64,000 nt of DNA from FEB-35 sp050263095 (GCA_050263095.1 JBLNEW010000069.1:31468-95467), one strand, 5' to 3'. Positions 9,055-17,910 are shown, counted from the first letter of the stretch. Made by a program: numbers and translations. Notes: a model not told the origin generated them from the sequence alone.

Positions 9055-9798
9055 TCACATGTACAGTCCGCCGTTGATCCCGATCACCTGCCCGGTGACG
9101 TAGCCCGCCCCGTCCGACGCCAGGTACAGCGCAAGCTCCGCAACTTCCTCTGGGGCGGCAAACCTCTTGAGGGGAATCTGCTCCATGAACGCCTTCTGCA
9201 CAGCGTCCGGAAGTCCCGCCGTCATGGCCGTCGTTATGAATCCGGGCGCTATGGCGTTGACCGTGATCCCCCGCGAGCCGAGCTCGCGAGCCATAGACTT
9301 CGTGAAACCCGCTATCCCGGCCTTCGCCGCGGAATAGTTCGACTGGCCCGCGTTCCCCATCGACCCCACGACCGAGCTCATGTTGATGATCCGTCCGCCC
9401 CTCTGCCTGATCATGTGCCGCGACACGGCTTTCGTCAGGAGGAACGTGCCTTTCAGGTTCGTCCGGACGACCGCGTCGAATTCCTCCTCGCTCATGCGCA
9501 TCAGCAGGTTGTCCCTGGTGATCCCGGCGTTGTTGACCAGTATGTCGATCCGGCCCAGGGCGGCGATCACGGCGGCGACCGCGCGGTCGACCTGCGCCGC
9601 GTCCCCGACGTCGAACATCTCCACCCTGCCCCTTCCCCCGTTCCTCTCTATGCCTGCCAGCGTCTCCCGGGCGGCGGCCTCGTTCGCAACGTCGCTTATG
9701 ACCACCGCGGCCCCTTCCGCGGCGAACAGCTCCACCATGGATTTGCCGATCCCGCGCGCGGATCCGGTTACGAGCGCGACCTTGTCCGCAAGACGCAT
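9055..9798 (-). CDS. fabG: 3-oxoacyl-ACP reductase
   Basis: NADPH-dependent short-chain dehydrogenase reducing 3-oxoacyl-ACP. The 247-residue protein has the Rossmann motif VTGSARGIGKSMVELF, the NNAG structural motif, and the catalytic Ser-Tyr-Lys set in NMSSVVGSMGNAGQSNYSAAK. Its C terminus GYVTGQVIGINGGLYM is typical. Position between fabD and acpP supports the fatty-acid assignment over other SDR functions. Confidence 0.96.
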   Translation of the reverse strand: MRLADKVALVTGSARGIGKSMVELFAAEGAAVVISDVANEAAARETLAGIERNGGRGRVEMFDVGDAAQVDRAVAAVIAALGRIDILVNNAGITRDNLLMRMSEEEFDAVVRTNLKGTFLLTKAVSRHMIRQRGGRIINMSSVVGSMGNAGQSNYSAAKAGIAGFTKSMARELGSRGITVNAIAPGFITTAMTAGLPDAVQKAFMEQIPLKRFAAPEEVAELALYLASDGAGYVTGQVIGINGGLYM

Positions 9799-9861
9799 GG
9801 CCTTTAATCCCCCTTCCCGAAGTTCATACCTTCAATGGAGCCGGTCGTTCAAGAGAAAACT

Positions 9862-10794
9862 TCACCCGGCGAGCGCGCGGACGCCGGCAAGGTCGCCGGG
9901 GGCGCAAAACGCCGCTACGCCGGCGTCGCGGTCGATCCTGCGCAGAAGGCCGGAGAGAACCTTCCCGGGCCCCACTTCCAGGAACGTGTCGGCGCCCATG
10001 GCGCGCATCTTCCGTATGCATTCCTCCCAGCGCACCGGGGCCACGATCTGGCGGATGAGCAATTCGGCCGCCGGCGCGGCATCGGCATACGGCTCCGCGG
10101 TGACGTTCGCCACCACGGGGAACCTGAACGGCCGCTGCGCCAGCGCGAGCAGCTCCGGGGCCAGCCGGTCGGCCGCCGGCCGCATCAGCGAGCAGTGGAA
10201 GGGCGCGCTGACCGCGAGCGGAAGCGCCCTCTTGGCTCCCGCCGACCTCGCCGCCTCGCACGCCGCTTGCACCGCGGCGGCGCTGCCTGAAATCACGACC
10301 TGGTCCCCGCCGTTGAAGTTCGCGGGCTCGACGACGCCCTTCACGGCGCCCGCGCGGCATGCCGCCTCCACCCCCTCCGGCGCAAGCCCGATCAGCGCCG
10401 CCATCGCGCCTTCGCCGACTTTCACGGCCTCCTGCATGTACCTTCCCCTGGATCGAAGGACCCGGGCCGCGTCCCCGGCGGACAGCGCGCCGGATGCGAC
10501 CAGGGCGGAGTATTCACCCAGCGAATGGCCGGCCGCGCACATCGGCCGGATCCCGGTTTCCGCCTCCAGCACGCGGAACGCCGCGACGCTTACCGTGAAG
10601 ATCGCGGGCTGCGTATTCTCGGTCAGGCGCAGCTCGTCCTCGGAGCCGCGGAAGCACAGCTCGGCCAGATCCATCCCGGCCGCGCCGGACGCCTCCGCGA
10701 ACACGGCGCGCGCGGCGGGAAACGCTTCGTACAGTTCCTTCCCCATCCCGGCGAACTGGGACGCCTGTCCCGGAAAGAGGAGACCGATCCCCAT
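9862..10794 (-). CDS. fabD: Malonyl CoA-acyl carrier protein transacylase
   Basis: Transfers malonyl from CoA to ACP to feed elongation. The 310-residue protein shows LLFPGQASQFAGMGKELY at the N terminus, the nucleophile elbow GHSLGEYSALVASG, and the histidine in VSAPFHCSLM. The open frame runs on upstream to 11943, but that part is antisense read-through of fabH. The ATG at 10794, 11 bp after the fabH stop with GGGGAG-type sequence nearby, gives the standard family length. Confidence 0.96.
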   Translation of the reverse strand: MGIGLLFPGQASQFAGMGKELYEAFPAARAVFAEASGAAGMDLAELCFRGSEDELRLTENTQPAIFTVSVAAFRVLEAETGIRPMCAAGHSLGEYSALVASGALSAGDAARVLRSRGRYMQEAVKVGEGAMAALIGLAPEGVEAACRAGAVKGVVEPANFNGGDQVVISGSAAAVQAACEAARSAGAKRALPLAVSAPFHCSLMRPAADRLAPELLALAQRPFRFPVVANVTAEPYADAAPAAELLIRQIVAPVRWEECIRKMRAMGADTFLEVGPGKVLSGLLRRIDRDAGVAAFCAPGDLAGVRALAG

Positions 10795-10805
10795 GGAGGC
10801 TCCCC

Positions 10806-11783
10806 TCACATCCGGATGAGCGCGGAGCCCCATGTAAGCCCGCCGCCGAATGCGGCAAGGAGCACCAGGTCGCCCTTGGAATAACGTCCCTTCTCCCGCG
10901 CTTCCGCCAGCGCGATCGGAATGGACGCCGCGGATGTGTTGCCGTAGCGCTCCAGGTTGACGAACACCTTTTCCTCGGAGATCCCCATCCGCTTCCCGAC
11001 CGCGTTGATGATCCGCAGGTTGGCCTGATGAGGGACGAAGAGATCCACATCCCCGATTCCGACGCCGTTCCTCGACAGCGCTTCCTGGCACACCTCTGCC
11101 AATCTCGTCACGGCGAGCTTGAATACTTCGTTGCCCGTCATCCTGATGAAATTCGTCCGGACCTTCGTTGTCCCCGGGATGAAGGGTTCGACCGTGCCTC
11201 CGCCCGGGCAGTGAATCAGCTCCCACAGGTTGCCGTCCGAGTGGAGATGGCAGCTCAAGACCCCCTCCCCGTCGTCGCATTCCGAAACCACGACCGCCCC
11301 CGCACCGTCGCCGAAAAGGATGCACGTGGCGCGGTCCGTGTAGTCCGTAACGGAAGAAAGTATCTCCGATCCCACGACCAGGCCCTTTTTCCCGCGCCCC
11401 GCCCGGATCAGCGAATCGGCCACCGTGAGCGAATATACGAATCCGGAACACGCCGCGTTCAAGTCCAGCCCGAACGCGCGGTTGGCTCCCAGTTTCATCT
11501 GGAGGAAGCAGGCCGTGGAAGGCAGCGGCATGTCGGGGGTGCAGGTCCCGACCACGACGAAGTCCAGCTCGTCTGCATCGATTCCCGCATCCTCGAGCGC
11601 ACGGCGGGCCGCCTCCAGGCTCAAGTCGGAGTTCGCCGTTCCGGGCTTGGCGATCCGGCGCTCCTTGATCCCGGTCCGCGTGGAAATCCACGCGTCGTTC
11701 GTGTCGACCATCTTTTCGAGTTCGTCGTTGCCGAGTATTTTCGGCGGGGCATACGCCCCCACGCCGATAATTTTGGATCCCAC
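10806..11783 (-). CDS. fabH: 3-oxoacyl-ACP synthase III (KAS III)
   Basis: Starts fatty-acid synthesis by condensing acetyl-CoA (or a branched primer) with malonyl-ACP. The 325-residue protein has the nucleophile Cys in DLNAACSGFVYSL, the His in VPHQANLRII and the Asn in ERYGNTSAAS. The start is read as GTG at 11783. The sequence just downstream (AAAGGTGG, then ATT ATC about 8 bases on) resembles a ribosome-binding site for a rare ATT start, so the exact N terminus is less certain than the identity. Confidence 0.96.
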   Translation of the reverse strand: MGSKIIGVGAYAPPKILGNDELEKMVDTNDAWISTRTGIKERRIAKPGTANSDLSLEAARRALEDAGIDADELDFVVVGTCTPDMPLPSTACFLQMKLGANRAFGLDLNAACSGFVYSLTVADSLIRAGRGKKGLVVGSEILSSVTDYTDRATCILFGDGAGAVVVSECDDGEGVLSCHLHSDGNLWELIHCPGGGTVEPFIPGTTKVRTNFIRMTGNEVFKLAVTRLAEVCQEALSRNGVGIGDVDLFVPHQANLRIINAVGKRMGISEEKVFVNLERYGNTSAASIPIALAEAREKGRYSKGDLVLLAAFGGGLTWGSALIRM

Positions 11784-11815
11784 CTTTCCCCCCCCCGCCG
11801 CTTAAGGCCCCCGCC

Positions 11816-12838
11816 CTATTCCGCGGCCGATTCCTCGCTCCGCTCGCGACCGCCCCGCGCGACCAATACGGCAATTTCCTCTTCGACGCCGCACCGGTGG
11901 AGCGACCCTGCGGAACGGATCGCGTTCTTGATTGCTTTCGCATCGGATGCGCCGTGGCATATCACGACCCCGCCCTTGACCCCGAGCAGCGGCGCTCCGC
12001 CGTATTCCGTATAATCCATCCTCTTCCTGACCTCGCGAATCGCCCCGCCAGCCAGCAGGACGCCCAGCTTCGCCATCGAGGATTTCGCTATCTCGTTCTT
12101 GAGGAATTGCCCCAGGGCGGATGCCATCCCCTCCATCGTCTTCAGGGCGACGTTTCCGACGAATCCGTCGCATACGAATACGTCCGCCTTGCCGACGAAA
12201 AAATCGCGCCCCTCGACGTTCCCCACGAAGTTCAAGCCCGTCTTCCTGAACAGCGCGCCCGTTTCGCGCGTAAGGTCGGTCCCCTTCGAATCCTCCTCGC
12301 CGATGCTGACGAGGCCGATCCGGGGATGGGCTATGCCGACGATCTTTTTTGCGTACGCGTCTCCCATGAGGCCGAACTGCACGAGGTGGGCGGGTTTGCA
12401 TCCGACGTTCGCCCCCGCGTCGATCAATACGATCGGCCCCGAAGGGGTCGGGATCGTGGCCGTTATCGCCGGCCGGTCGATCCCCCGTATCTTCCGCAAA
12501 ACATACAGCGCCCCGGCCATCACCGCGCCGGAATTCCCCGCGCTGACGAACGCGGTGGCAGCCCCTTGCGCCACCAGGTTCAATCCCACGCGGATGGAGG
12601 AATGCTTCTTCTTCCTGATGGCCACGCCCGGGACCTCGCACATCTCTACGACCTCGGACGCGTGAACCACCTCGATCCTGCGCTCGCCTGTTCCCAGGGA
12701 GCGCAGCTCGTCCCGGATAAGCTCCTCCCGCCCCACCAGCACGACAGGAATATCGGTCTCCTGCGATGCCTGGACCGCCCCCCGGATCACCTCCAGCGGG
12801 GCGTGATCCCCCCCCATCGCGTCGACTGCAATTTTCAT
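11816..12838 (-). CDS. plsX: Phosphate acyltransferase PlsX
   Basis: Makes acyl-phosphate from acyl-ACP for PlsY, linking fatty-acid and phospholipid synthesis. The 340-residue protein begins KIAVDAMGGDHAPLEVIRGA, the family signature, and has SSIRVGLNLVAQG, SAGNSGAVMAGAL and FVCDGFVGNVALK. The C-terminal 20 residues are charged and low complexity. It lies between rpmF and fabH, the conserved rpmF-plsX-fabH order. Confidence 0.96.
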   Translation of the reverse strand: MKIAVDAMGGDHAPLEVIRGAVQASQETDIPVVLVGREELIRDELRSLGTGERRIEVVHASEVVEMCEVPGVAIRKKKHSSIRVGLNLVAQGAATAFVSAGNSGAVMAGALYVLRKIRGIDRPAITATIPTPSGPIVLIDAGANVGCKPAHLVQFGLMGDAYAKKIVGIAHPRIGLVSIGEEDSKGTDLTRETGALFRKTGLNFVGNVEGRDFFVGKADVFVCDGFVGNVALKTMEGMASALGQFLKNEIAKSSMAKLGVLLAGGAIREVRKRMDYTEYGGAPLLGVKGGVVICHGASDAKAIKNAIRSAGSLHRCGVEEEIAVLVARGGRERSEESAAE

Positions 12839-12860
12839 CCGAGGAAGGCTTTAAAGACCG

Positions 12861-13037
12861 TCAGTCCTTCGCAACGACTTCCCGGCCTTTGTAGGTCCCG
12901 CAATTGGGGCACACGGCATGCGGACGCTTTACCTGCTTGCACTGCGGGCAAATGCTCCTTGCGGGATTGGCGAGCTTCTTGTGAGTCCGCCGCTTGTCCC
13001 TGCGGCATTTCGATCCCCGTCTCTTGGGATTCGGCAT
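12861..13037 (-). CDS. rpmF: 50S ribosomal protein L32
   Basis: Small ribosomal protein of about 58 residues. Translation from ATG 13037 gives MPNPKRRGSKCRRDKRRTHK, then a zinc ribbon of the form CPQCKQVKRPHAVCPNCG and the end GREVVAKD. The four cysteines are present, so this is the zinc-binding type. It begins 3 bp after yceD and ends 22 bp before plsX. Confidence 0.97.
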   Translation of the reverse strand: MPNPKRRGSKCRRDKRRTHKKLANPARSICPQCKQVKRPHAVCPNCGTYKGREVVAKD

Positions 13038-13040
13038 CCT

Positions 13041-13589
13041 CTACTCCTTTTCTTTCTTCAAGTTCTTCAATGCGGCGAACGGCCCGGCGGCCTGCGGCTC
13101 CGGGCAGTTGCACTCCGCGCGATTGCGGTTGCCGCCGCAAGTCGGGCAAACCCCCCGGCAATCCTCCGAGCAGAGGATCTTGACCGGCAGGGCCAGCGCA
13201 ACCTGCTCCCAGAACAGGTCGTTCACCTCGACCCCGGCCCCGTCGTAGAAGCCGATGTCCAGGTCGTCCTCGTGCAGCTCCACGTTCGTCGCCCCGGCGG
13301 GACCCTTGTCGCGGGGGACCAGTATCGTGGAAAACTCTTTCTCCAGAGTGACAGATGTCGCCTCGGTGCAGCGGTCGCAGGAAGCTTCTCCCTCCGCCAC
13401 AAATGACCCGCTCGCAAAGAGATTTCGCCCCTCGAGCGTCAGGACCAGGCCGGCGGAAACCATCCGGCAGGTCCGCAGGGGGTAAGGATCCATGCCTTCC
13501 AGGATCTTGGGGATCCAGGCACGCCCCCTGTTCGCGACGACGTCGAGCCCCTCCCGGTGAATCTCGGATATTTTAATGTACAAGGACAA
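13041..13589 (-). CDS. YceD/DUF177 family protein
   Basis: Family of proteins encoded next to rpmF; in other bacteria it has been linked to 23S rRNA or ribosome metabolism, but the role is not settled. The 182-residue protein has the family features: CDRCTE in the middle, an acidic DIGFYDGAGVEVNDLFWEQ stretch, and a C-terminal cysteine motif CSEDCRGVCPTCGGNRN. The start is TTG at 13589 with GGAG about five bases upstream. It is the first gene of the long operon and is preceded by a sigma-70 promoter. Confidence 0.85.
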   Translation of the reverse strand: MSLYIKISEIHREGLDVVANRGRAWIPKILEGMDPYPLRTCRMVSAGLVLTLEGRNLFASGSFVAEGEASCDRCTEATSVTLEKEFSTILVPRDKGPAGATNVELHEDDLDIGFYDGAGVEVNDLFWEQVALALPVKILCSEDCRGVCPTCGGNRNRAECNCPEPQAAGPFAALKNLKKEKE

Positions 13590-13613
13590 ACTTCTCCGAA
13601 AATTGAAAAAGAT

Positions 13614-13642
13614 ACTATAGGAAACCCGGAAACGCCTGTCAA
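13614..13642 (-). promoter_or_regulatory. Sigma-70 type promoter for the fab-rib-leuS operon
   Basis: On the minus strand the sequence gives TTGACA (13642-13637), a 17-base spacer and TATAGT (13619-13614). This is a full match at -35, 4 of 6 at -10 and ideal spacing. It lies about 25 bases upstream of the yceD start. No other promoter of this quality was noticed between it and leuS, so it may drive up to eighteen genes. Confidence 0.85.
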
Positions 13643-13676
13643 TCGCGAATATTCCTCAATATGATAACATATATGC

Positions 13677-14480
13677 ATGATACGGCCCCCCGCTGTCGCA
13701 GGCCAGTTCTACCCCGGAACGCAGAGGGAACTGGACCAGGAAGTCCGCCGGCTGACCCGGGACATCCCCGATAAGATCCGCGCCAGGGGGATCGTGGTCC
13801 CGCATGCGGGATACGTCTATTCGGGCGCAGTCGCCGGTGAAGTGTTCTCCTCGGTGGAAATCCCCGACCGGGCGGTCATTTTCTGTCCGAACCACACGGG
13901 GATGGGGGCGGACGCCGCCGTAATGGTCCGGGGTGCCTGGAGGATGCCCTGGGGAGACGTGCCGATCGACGAGGGGCTGGCAGGCCGGTTGCTTTCCGCC
14001 TCCTCTCTCTTCACGGAGGACCGGTCGGCTCACCTCCGCGAGCATTCCCTTGAAGTCCAGCTCCCTTTCTTGAGGCGGTTCCGGGAGACATTCCGGTTCG
14101 TGCCCATCGCCCTGGGCCGCCTCGCCCTGTCCGACTGCCGGTCCATGGGAGAGGCCGTCGCGGGAGCGTTGCGCGACGATCCTTCGCAGCCGCTGCTTAT
14201 CGCAAGCTCGGACATGACGCATTACGAGCCCGACGCGATCACGCGGAAAAAGGACGAGAAAGCGATATCGCGGATCCTGGCGCTAGACCCTGAGGGCCTC
14301 TTCAGGACGGTCCGGACGGAGCGGATCACCATGTGCGGGGTTATCCCCGCCATAGTCATGCTTTTCGCCGCCCTTTCCCTTGGCGCTTCCGAAGCCCGTC
14401 TGATAAAATATGCGACTTCCGGCGACGCAAGCGGCGATTACGGACATGTCGTCGGGTACGCGGGCCTGGCCATCCTTTAG
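13677..14480 (+). CDS. AmmeMemoRadiSam system protein B (Memo-family)
   Basis: Memo-family protein, related in fold to LigB-type dioxygenases. AmrB proteins are often encoded with an AMMECR1-like protein and a radical SAM protein, but neither is found in this window. The 267-residue protein starts MIRPPAVAGQFYPG, the family signature. It has the histidines of VVPHAGYVYSG, CPNHTGMGADAAV, REHSLEVQLPFLRRF and SSDMTHYEP, and the late CGVIPAIV motif. It begins 87 bp from the divergent yceD gene and is followed 46 bp later by gltX. Substrate unknown. Confidence 0.88.
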   Translation: MIRPPAVAGQFYPGTQRELDQEVRRLTRDIPDKIRARGIVVPHAGYVYSGAVAGEVFSSVEIPDRAVIFCPNHTGMGADAAVMVRGAWRMPWGDVPIDEGLAGRLLSASSLFTEDRSAHLREHSLEVQLPFLRRFRETFRFVPIALGRLALSDCRSMGEAVAGALRDDPSQPLLIASSDMTHYEPDAITRKKDEKAISRILALDPEGLFRTVRTERITMCGVIPAIVMLFAALSLGASEARLIKYATSGDASGDYGHVVGYAGLAIL

Positions 14481-14526
14481 CCTTAGTTTACGCACTCCCC
14501 GCACCGGCCGAGAAAGAGGTTCGAAG

Positions 14527-15927
14527 ATGTCTTCCGTCGTTACCCGGTTCGCGCCCAGCCCCACGGGAGACCTCCACATCGGGGGGGCGCGCACCGCCCT
14601 GTTCAACTGGCTTTTTGCCCGCAGGCACGGGGGGAAATTCATCTTAAGGATCGAGGACACCGACCGGGAGCGGTCCACGCTGGAATTCGTCCAGGCGATC
14701 CTCGACGGGATGAGCTGGCTTGGGCTTGCCTGGGACGAGGGGCCCTATTACCAGACCGAACGGATGGATCTTTATAGAAAAGCGGCGGAAACCCTTCTCG
14801 CCGAAGGCAAGGCGTACCGATGCGTGTGCACGCCGGAGGATCTGGAGCGCCGCCGCGAGGAGATGAAGGCCCGCAAGGAGAAGCCCAGGTACGACGGCCG
14901 GTGCCGCAGCCTGCCTCCCGAGGCGGCGGCGGGGAAACCGTCCGTCGTGCGGTTCAGGACCCCGCTATCCGGGCAGACGGTCGTACGGGACCTGCTGCGA
15001 GGGGACGTTACGTTCGAGAACAGCGAACTTGACGACCTGGTCCTGCTCCGCACGGACGGCACGCCGACTTACAACTTCGTCGTCGTAGTCGACGACGCCT
15101 CCATGGGAATCACCCACGTGCTGCGCGGAGACGACCACCTGAACAACACCCCCAAGCAGCTCCTGATCTACGAAGCCCTCGGGTACCCGCTGCCGCGGAT
15201 CGGCCACTTCCCCCTGATTCACGGGATGGAGGGGGGAAAGATGTCCAAGCGGGACGCGGAGACGTCCGTGATGAAGTACAAGGAGATGGGATATCTTCCC
15301 GAAGCCATAGTTAATTACCTGGCCCGCCTGGGCTGGGGCCACGGGGACCAGGAAATCTTTTCCGTCGGGGAGCTGCAGGGCCTTTTTTCGCTGGAGCATG
15401 TGAACCTTTCCCCCAGCCGGTTCGATATAAACAAGCTTCTGCACCTGAACGCGCATTATATAAAGGAAGCAGACCCTGAAAGACTGGCCGGCCTTCTTAT
15501 ACCCTTCCTCAAGGAGCGGGGGATCGACGCCTCGCCTTCCGCCTGGCTCACCCGCGCGGTGATGACCCTTAGGGAACGGGCACGGACCCTGGCGGAGATG
15601 GCCGACGCGGCGATCTACTACTTCAGGGAGAAGGAAGCCGATCCCAGGGCGGCCGCGAAGTTCCTGACTCCCGATATCGCCCCGGTGCTGGAGGAGATTG
15701 CGCAAGCCTTGTCGGCCCTCCCGGAGTTCACGCCCGCCTCCATGGAGGCGGCGCTTTCCGCGGTCGTCGAAAAGCGTGGAGGGACGCTCAAGATTCACCA
15801 GCCCATCCGCGTGGCGCTCACCGGGGGGACCGCCTCTCCCGGGCTTTTCGAGGTCATGGATGTCCTGGGCCGCGAAGAGGTGGTAAAACGCCTGTCGTCG
15901 GCGGCGAAACGCATCAGGTCCAACTGA
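14527..15927 (+). CDS. gltX: Glutamyl-tRNA synthetase
   Basis: Charges tRNA-Glu (and possibly tRNA-Gln in organisms that use the indirect route). The 466-residue protein has the class I HIGH variant HIGG in RFAPSPTGDLHIGGARTA, the zinc-region-like CVCTPEDLERRREEM, and the KMSKS motif in GGKMSKRDAETSV. The open frame extends upstream, but ATG 14527 with AGAAAGAGG upstream matches the family N terminus. GlnRS follows directly, so charging of both Glu and Gln tRNAs is encoded in tandem. Confidence 0.97.
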   Translation: MSSVVTRFAPSPTGDLHIGGARTALFNWLFARRHGGKFILRIEDTDRERSTLEFVQAILDGMSWLGLAWDEGPYYQTERMDLYRKAAETLLAEGKAYRCVCTPEDLERRREEMKARKEKPRYDGRCRSLPPEAAAGKPSVVRFRTPLSGQTVVRDLLRGDVTFENSELDDLVLLRTDGTPTYNFVVVVDDASMGITHVLRGDDHLNNTPKQLLIYEALGYPLPRIGHFPLIHGMEGGKMSKRDAETSVMKYKEMGYLPEAIVNYLARLGWGHGDQEIFSVGELQGLFSLEHVNLSPSRFDINKLLHLNAHYIKEADPERLAGLLIPFLKERGIDASPSAWLTRAVMTLRERARTLAEMADAAIYYFREKEADPRAAAKFLTPDIAPVLEEIAQALSALPEFTPASMEAALSAVVEKRGGTLKIHQPIRVALTGGTASPGLFEVMDVLGREEVVKRLSSAAKRIRSN

Positions 15928-15939
15928 GGAAACAGAACG

Positions 15940-17655
15940 ATGCAAAAACCGACGCTTCCTCCGCAGGGGCCCGAAGACAGGGAAAAGCTCGATTTCCTGC
16001 GCGAGATCGTCAAGCGCGACACCCACTCCGGACTCTACGGCGGCCGGGTTGCGACGCGCTTCCCTCCCGAGCCGAACGGCTTCCTGCACATAGGCCACGC
16101 CAAGTCCATCTGCCTTAACTTCGGCATCGCCCTGGAGTTCGGAGGCGCCTGCCACATGCGATTCGACGACACGAACCCTGAGACGGAGGACATGTCGTAC
16201 GTCGAATCGATCATGCGCGACGTGCGCTGGCTGGGCTTCGACTGGGGTGACAAGCTCTTCTTTGCCTCGGACTACTATGAAAAGCTCTACGATCTCGCGG
16301 TCCGGCTAATAAGGGATGGAAAGGCGTACGTGGACAGCCTGAGCGAGGAGGAGATACGAAAGCATCGCGGCACCGTCACGGAACCGGGCCGCGAAAGCCC
16401 GTGGCGAAACCGTTCAGTGGAAGAGAACCTGGATCTATTCGCCCGGATGCGAGCCGGCGAATTTTCCGACGGCGCCCACGTTCTGCGCGCGAAGTGCGAC
16501 ATGGCTGCGAGGAACATGAAGATGCGCGATCCGCTGCTTTACCGGATCCGCCATGCCTCGCACTACCGAAGGGGCGATTCCTGGTGCATATACCCCATGT
16601 ACGACTTCGCCCACCCCCTGTCCGACGCCATCGAGAACATAACTCATTCGATCTGCACGCTGGAGTTCGAGAACAACCGCGCGATCTACGACTGGCTGGT
16701 CGACAACCTGTTTCCGGAGCCTCGGCCGCGCCAGTACGAGTTCGCGCGCCTGAATCTCGATTACACGATTATGAGCAAGCGCAAGCTGCTGCAGCTCGTC
16801 GAGGAAGGTCTGGTTTCCGGCTGGGACGATCCCCGGATGCCGACGATCGCCGGGATGCGACGTCGCGGGTACACGCCGGAGGGCATCCGCCTGTTCGCGG
16901 CGCGAATCGGCGTCGACAAGGCGAACAGCCGCGTGAGCATGGAACTGCTGGAAGACGCTATCCGGGACGATCTGAATGCCCGCGCGCCGCGGGCCATGGC
17001 CGTTCTTCGGCCGCTTAAAGTGACTATCTCCAACTACCCGGACGGCAAGGTCGAGTGGCTGGAATCCCCCTACTGGCCCCGCGACATCGGGAAGGAAGGC
17101 TCGCGCAAGCTTCCGCTGACCCGGGATATCCATATCGAACGCACCGACTTCAGCGAGAACCCGCCGCAAGACTGGATGCGGTTCAAGCCCGGCGGAGAGA
17201 TCCGGCTGTTCAGCGCCTACCTGCTGCGTTGCGATGAAGTCGTCAAGGACCCGGCCACCGGGGAGGTCGTCGAGCTGCGCTGCACATACGATCCGGATTC
17301 CATGGGCAAGGTCCCCGGCGCAAAACGGAAGAAGACCATGGCCGTCCAGTGGGTGTCGGCCGCGCACGCAGTCCCCGCCGAGGTCCGGATGTACAGCCGC
17401 CTGTTCACCGCCGCCAACCCCGAGGAGGCGGAGGAAGGCAAGACATTCAAGGATTTCCTGAACCCGGAGTCGGCGACGATACTGCGCGGATGCCTCCTGG
17501 AGCCGGGGCTGGCGGATGCGCAGCCCGGAGAGCGGTTCCAATTCCTTCGGCACGGGTACTTCGTCTCGGACGCCGTCGACTCGAAGCCGGGCGTCCCCGT
17601 TTTCAACCTCATCGTGGGACTTCGGGACACTTACACGCGCCGGATTCGCTCTTGA
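15940..17655 (+). CDS. glnS: Glutaminyl-tRNA synthetase
   Basis: Directly attaches glutamine to tRNA-Gln. The 571-residue protein has RFPPEPNGFLHIGHAKSICL (HIGH), which separates GlnRS from GluRS, and the KMSKS equivalent MSKRKL. The C-terminal beta-barrel anticodon-binding domains (about residues 350-550) are complete. It starts 12 bp after gltX and is followed 37 bp downstream by its own substrate tRNA. Bacterial glnS is not universal, so the organism probably does not depend only on the GatCAB amidation route for Gln-tRNA. Confidence 0.97.
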   Translation: MQKPTLPPQGPEDREKLDFLREIVKRDTHSGLYGGRVATRFPPEPNGFLHIGHAKSICLNFGIALEFGGACHMRFDDTNPETEDMSYVESIMRDVRWLGFDWGDKLFFASDYYEKLYDLAVRLIRDGKAYVDSLSEEEIRKHRGTVTEPGRESPWRNRSVEENLDLFARMRAGEFSDGAHVLRAKCDMAARNMKMRDPLLYRIRHASHYRRGDSWCIYPMYDFAHPLSDAIENITHSICTLEFENNRAIYDWLVDNLFPEPRPRQYEFARLNLDYTIMSKRKLLQLVEEGLVSGWDDPRMPTIAGMRRRGYTPEGIRLFAARIGVDKANSRVSMELLEDAIRDDLNARAPRAMAVLRPLKVTISNYPDGKVEWLESPYWPRDIGKEGSRKLPLTRDIHIERTDFSENPPQDWMRFKPGGEIRLFSAYLLRCDEVVKDPATGEVVELRCTYDPDSMGKVPGAKRKKTMAVQWVSAAHAVPAEVRMYSRLFTAANPEEAEEGKTFKDFLNPESATILRGCLLEPGLADAQPGERFQFLRHGYFVSDAVDSKPGVPVFNLIVGLRDTYTRRIRS

Positions 17656-17692
17656 CGCTCCGGTTCGCCATCGGTTAACCTGCTTTTTCCGC

Positions 17693-17766
17693 TGAGGAGT
17701 GGTGAAATGGCATCACACCTGGCTCTGGACCAGGTTTTCCAGGTTCGAGTCCTGGCTCCTCAGCCA
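17693..17766 (+). tRNA. tRNA-Gln (anticodon CTG)
   Basis: A 74-base cloverleaf: acceptor TGAGGAG/CTCCTCA, D stem GTGA/TCAC, anticodon stem CCTGG/CCAGG with loop CTCTGGA (anticodon CTG, reading CAG), T stem CCAGG/CCTGG with loop TTCGAGT, discriminator G and encoded CCA. All stems pair without mismatch. It lies just after glnS, the gene for its synthetase. Confidence 0.95.
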
Positions 17767-17769
17767 AAC

Positions 17770-17845
17770 GGTCCCATCGTCTAGTGGCCCAGGACACCGC
17801 CCTCTCACGGCGAAAACGCGGGTTCGAACCCCGCTGGGACCGCCA
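17770..17845 (+). tRNA. tRNA-Glu (anticodon CTC)
   Basis: A 76-base cloverleaf: acceptor GGTCCCA/TGGGACC, D stem GTCT/GGAC, anticodon stem CCGCC/GGCGA (one C-A mismatch at the base) with loop CTCTCAC (anticodon CTC, reading GAG), T stem GCGGG/CCCGC with loop TTCGAAC, discriminator G and encoded CCA. It starts 3 bases after tRNA-Gln, so the two are probably processed from one transcript. Its 3' end is duplicated downstream. Confidence 0.95.
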
Positions 17846-17846
17846 C
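17826..17846 (+). repeat. Direct repeat, copy 1: 3' end of tRNA-Glu (attL-like)
   Basis: A 21-base stretch running from the T loop of tRNA-Glu through the CCA end plus one base. It is repeated exactly at 18199-18219. Duplicated tRNA 3' ends usually mark site-specific integration. Confidence 0.85.
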
Positions 17847-17910
17847 CTTCTGCTCTTCAACTTAATTCCAGGCTTTAATTCCGTATTTCCGTCTGCGCAG
17901 AAGGTGGCGG
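17840..17910 (+). repeat. Inverted repeat overlapping the tRNA-Glu 3' end
   Basis: Perfect 14-base arms CCGCCACCTTCTGC (17840-17853) and GCAGAAGGTGGCGG (17897-17910) separated by 43 AT-richer bases. The left arm includes the tRNA discriminator and CCA. In RNA this could form a stem-loop right at the tRNA 3' end. It has no T tract and so is not a typical terminator. Confidence 0.75.

Noticed and set aside
10795..11943. N-terminal extension of the fabD frame to 693 residues
   Set aside because: The extension is antisense-frame read-through of fabH with Arg/Gly-rich composition. The family start MGIGLLFPGQ at 10794 is clear.
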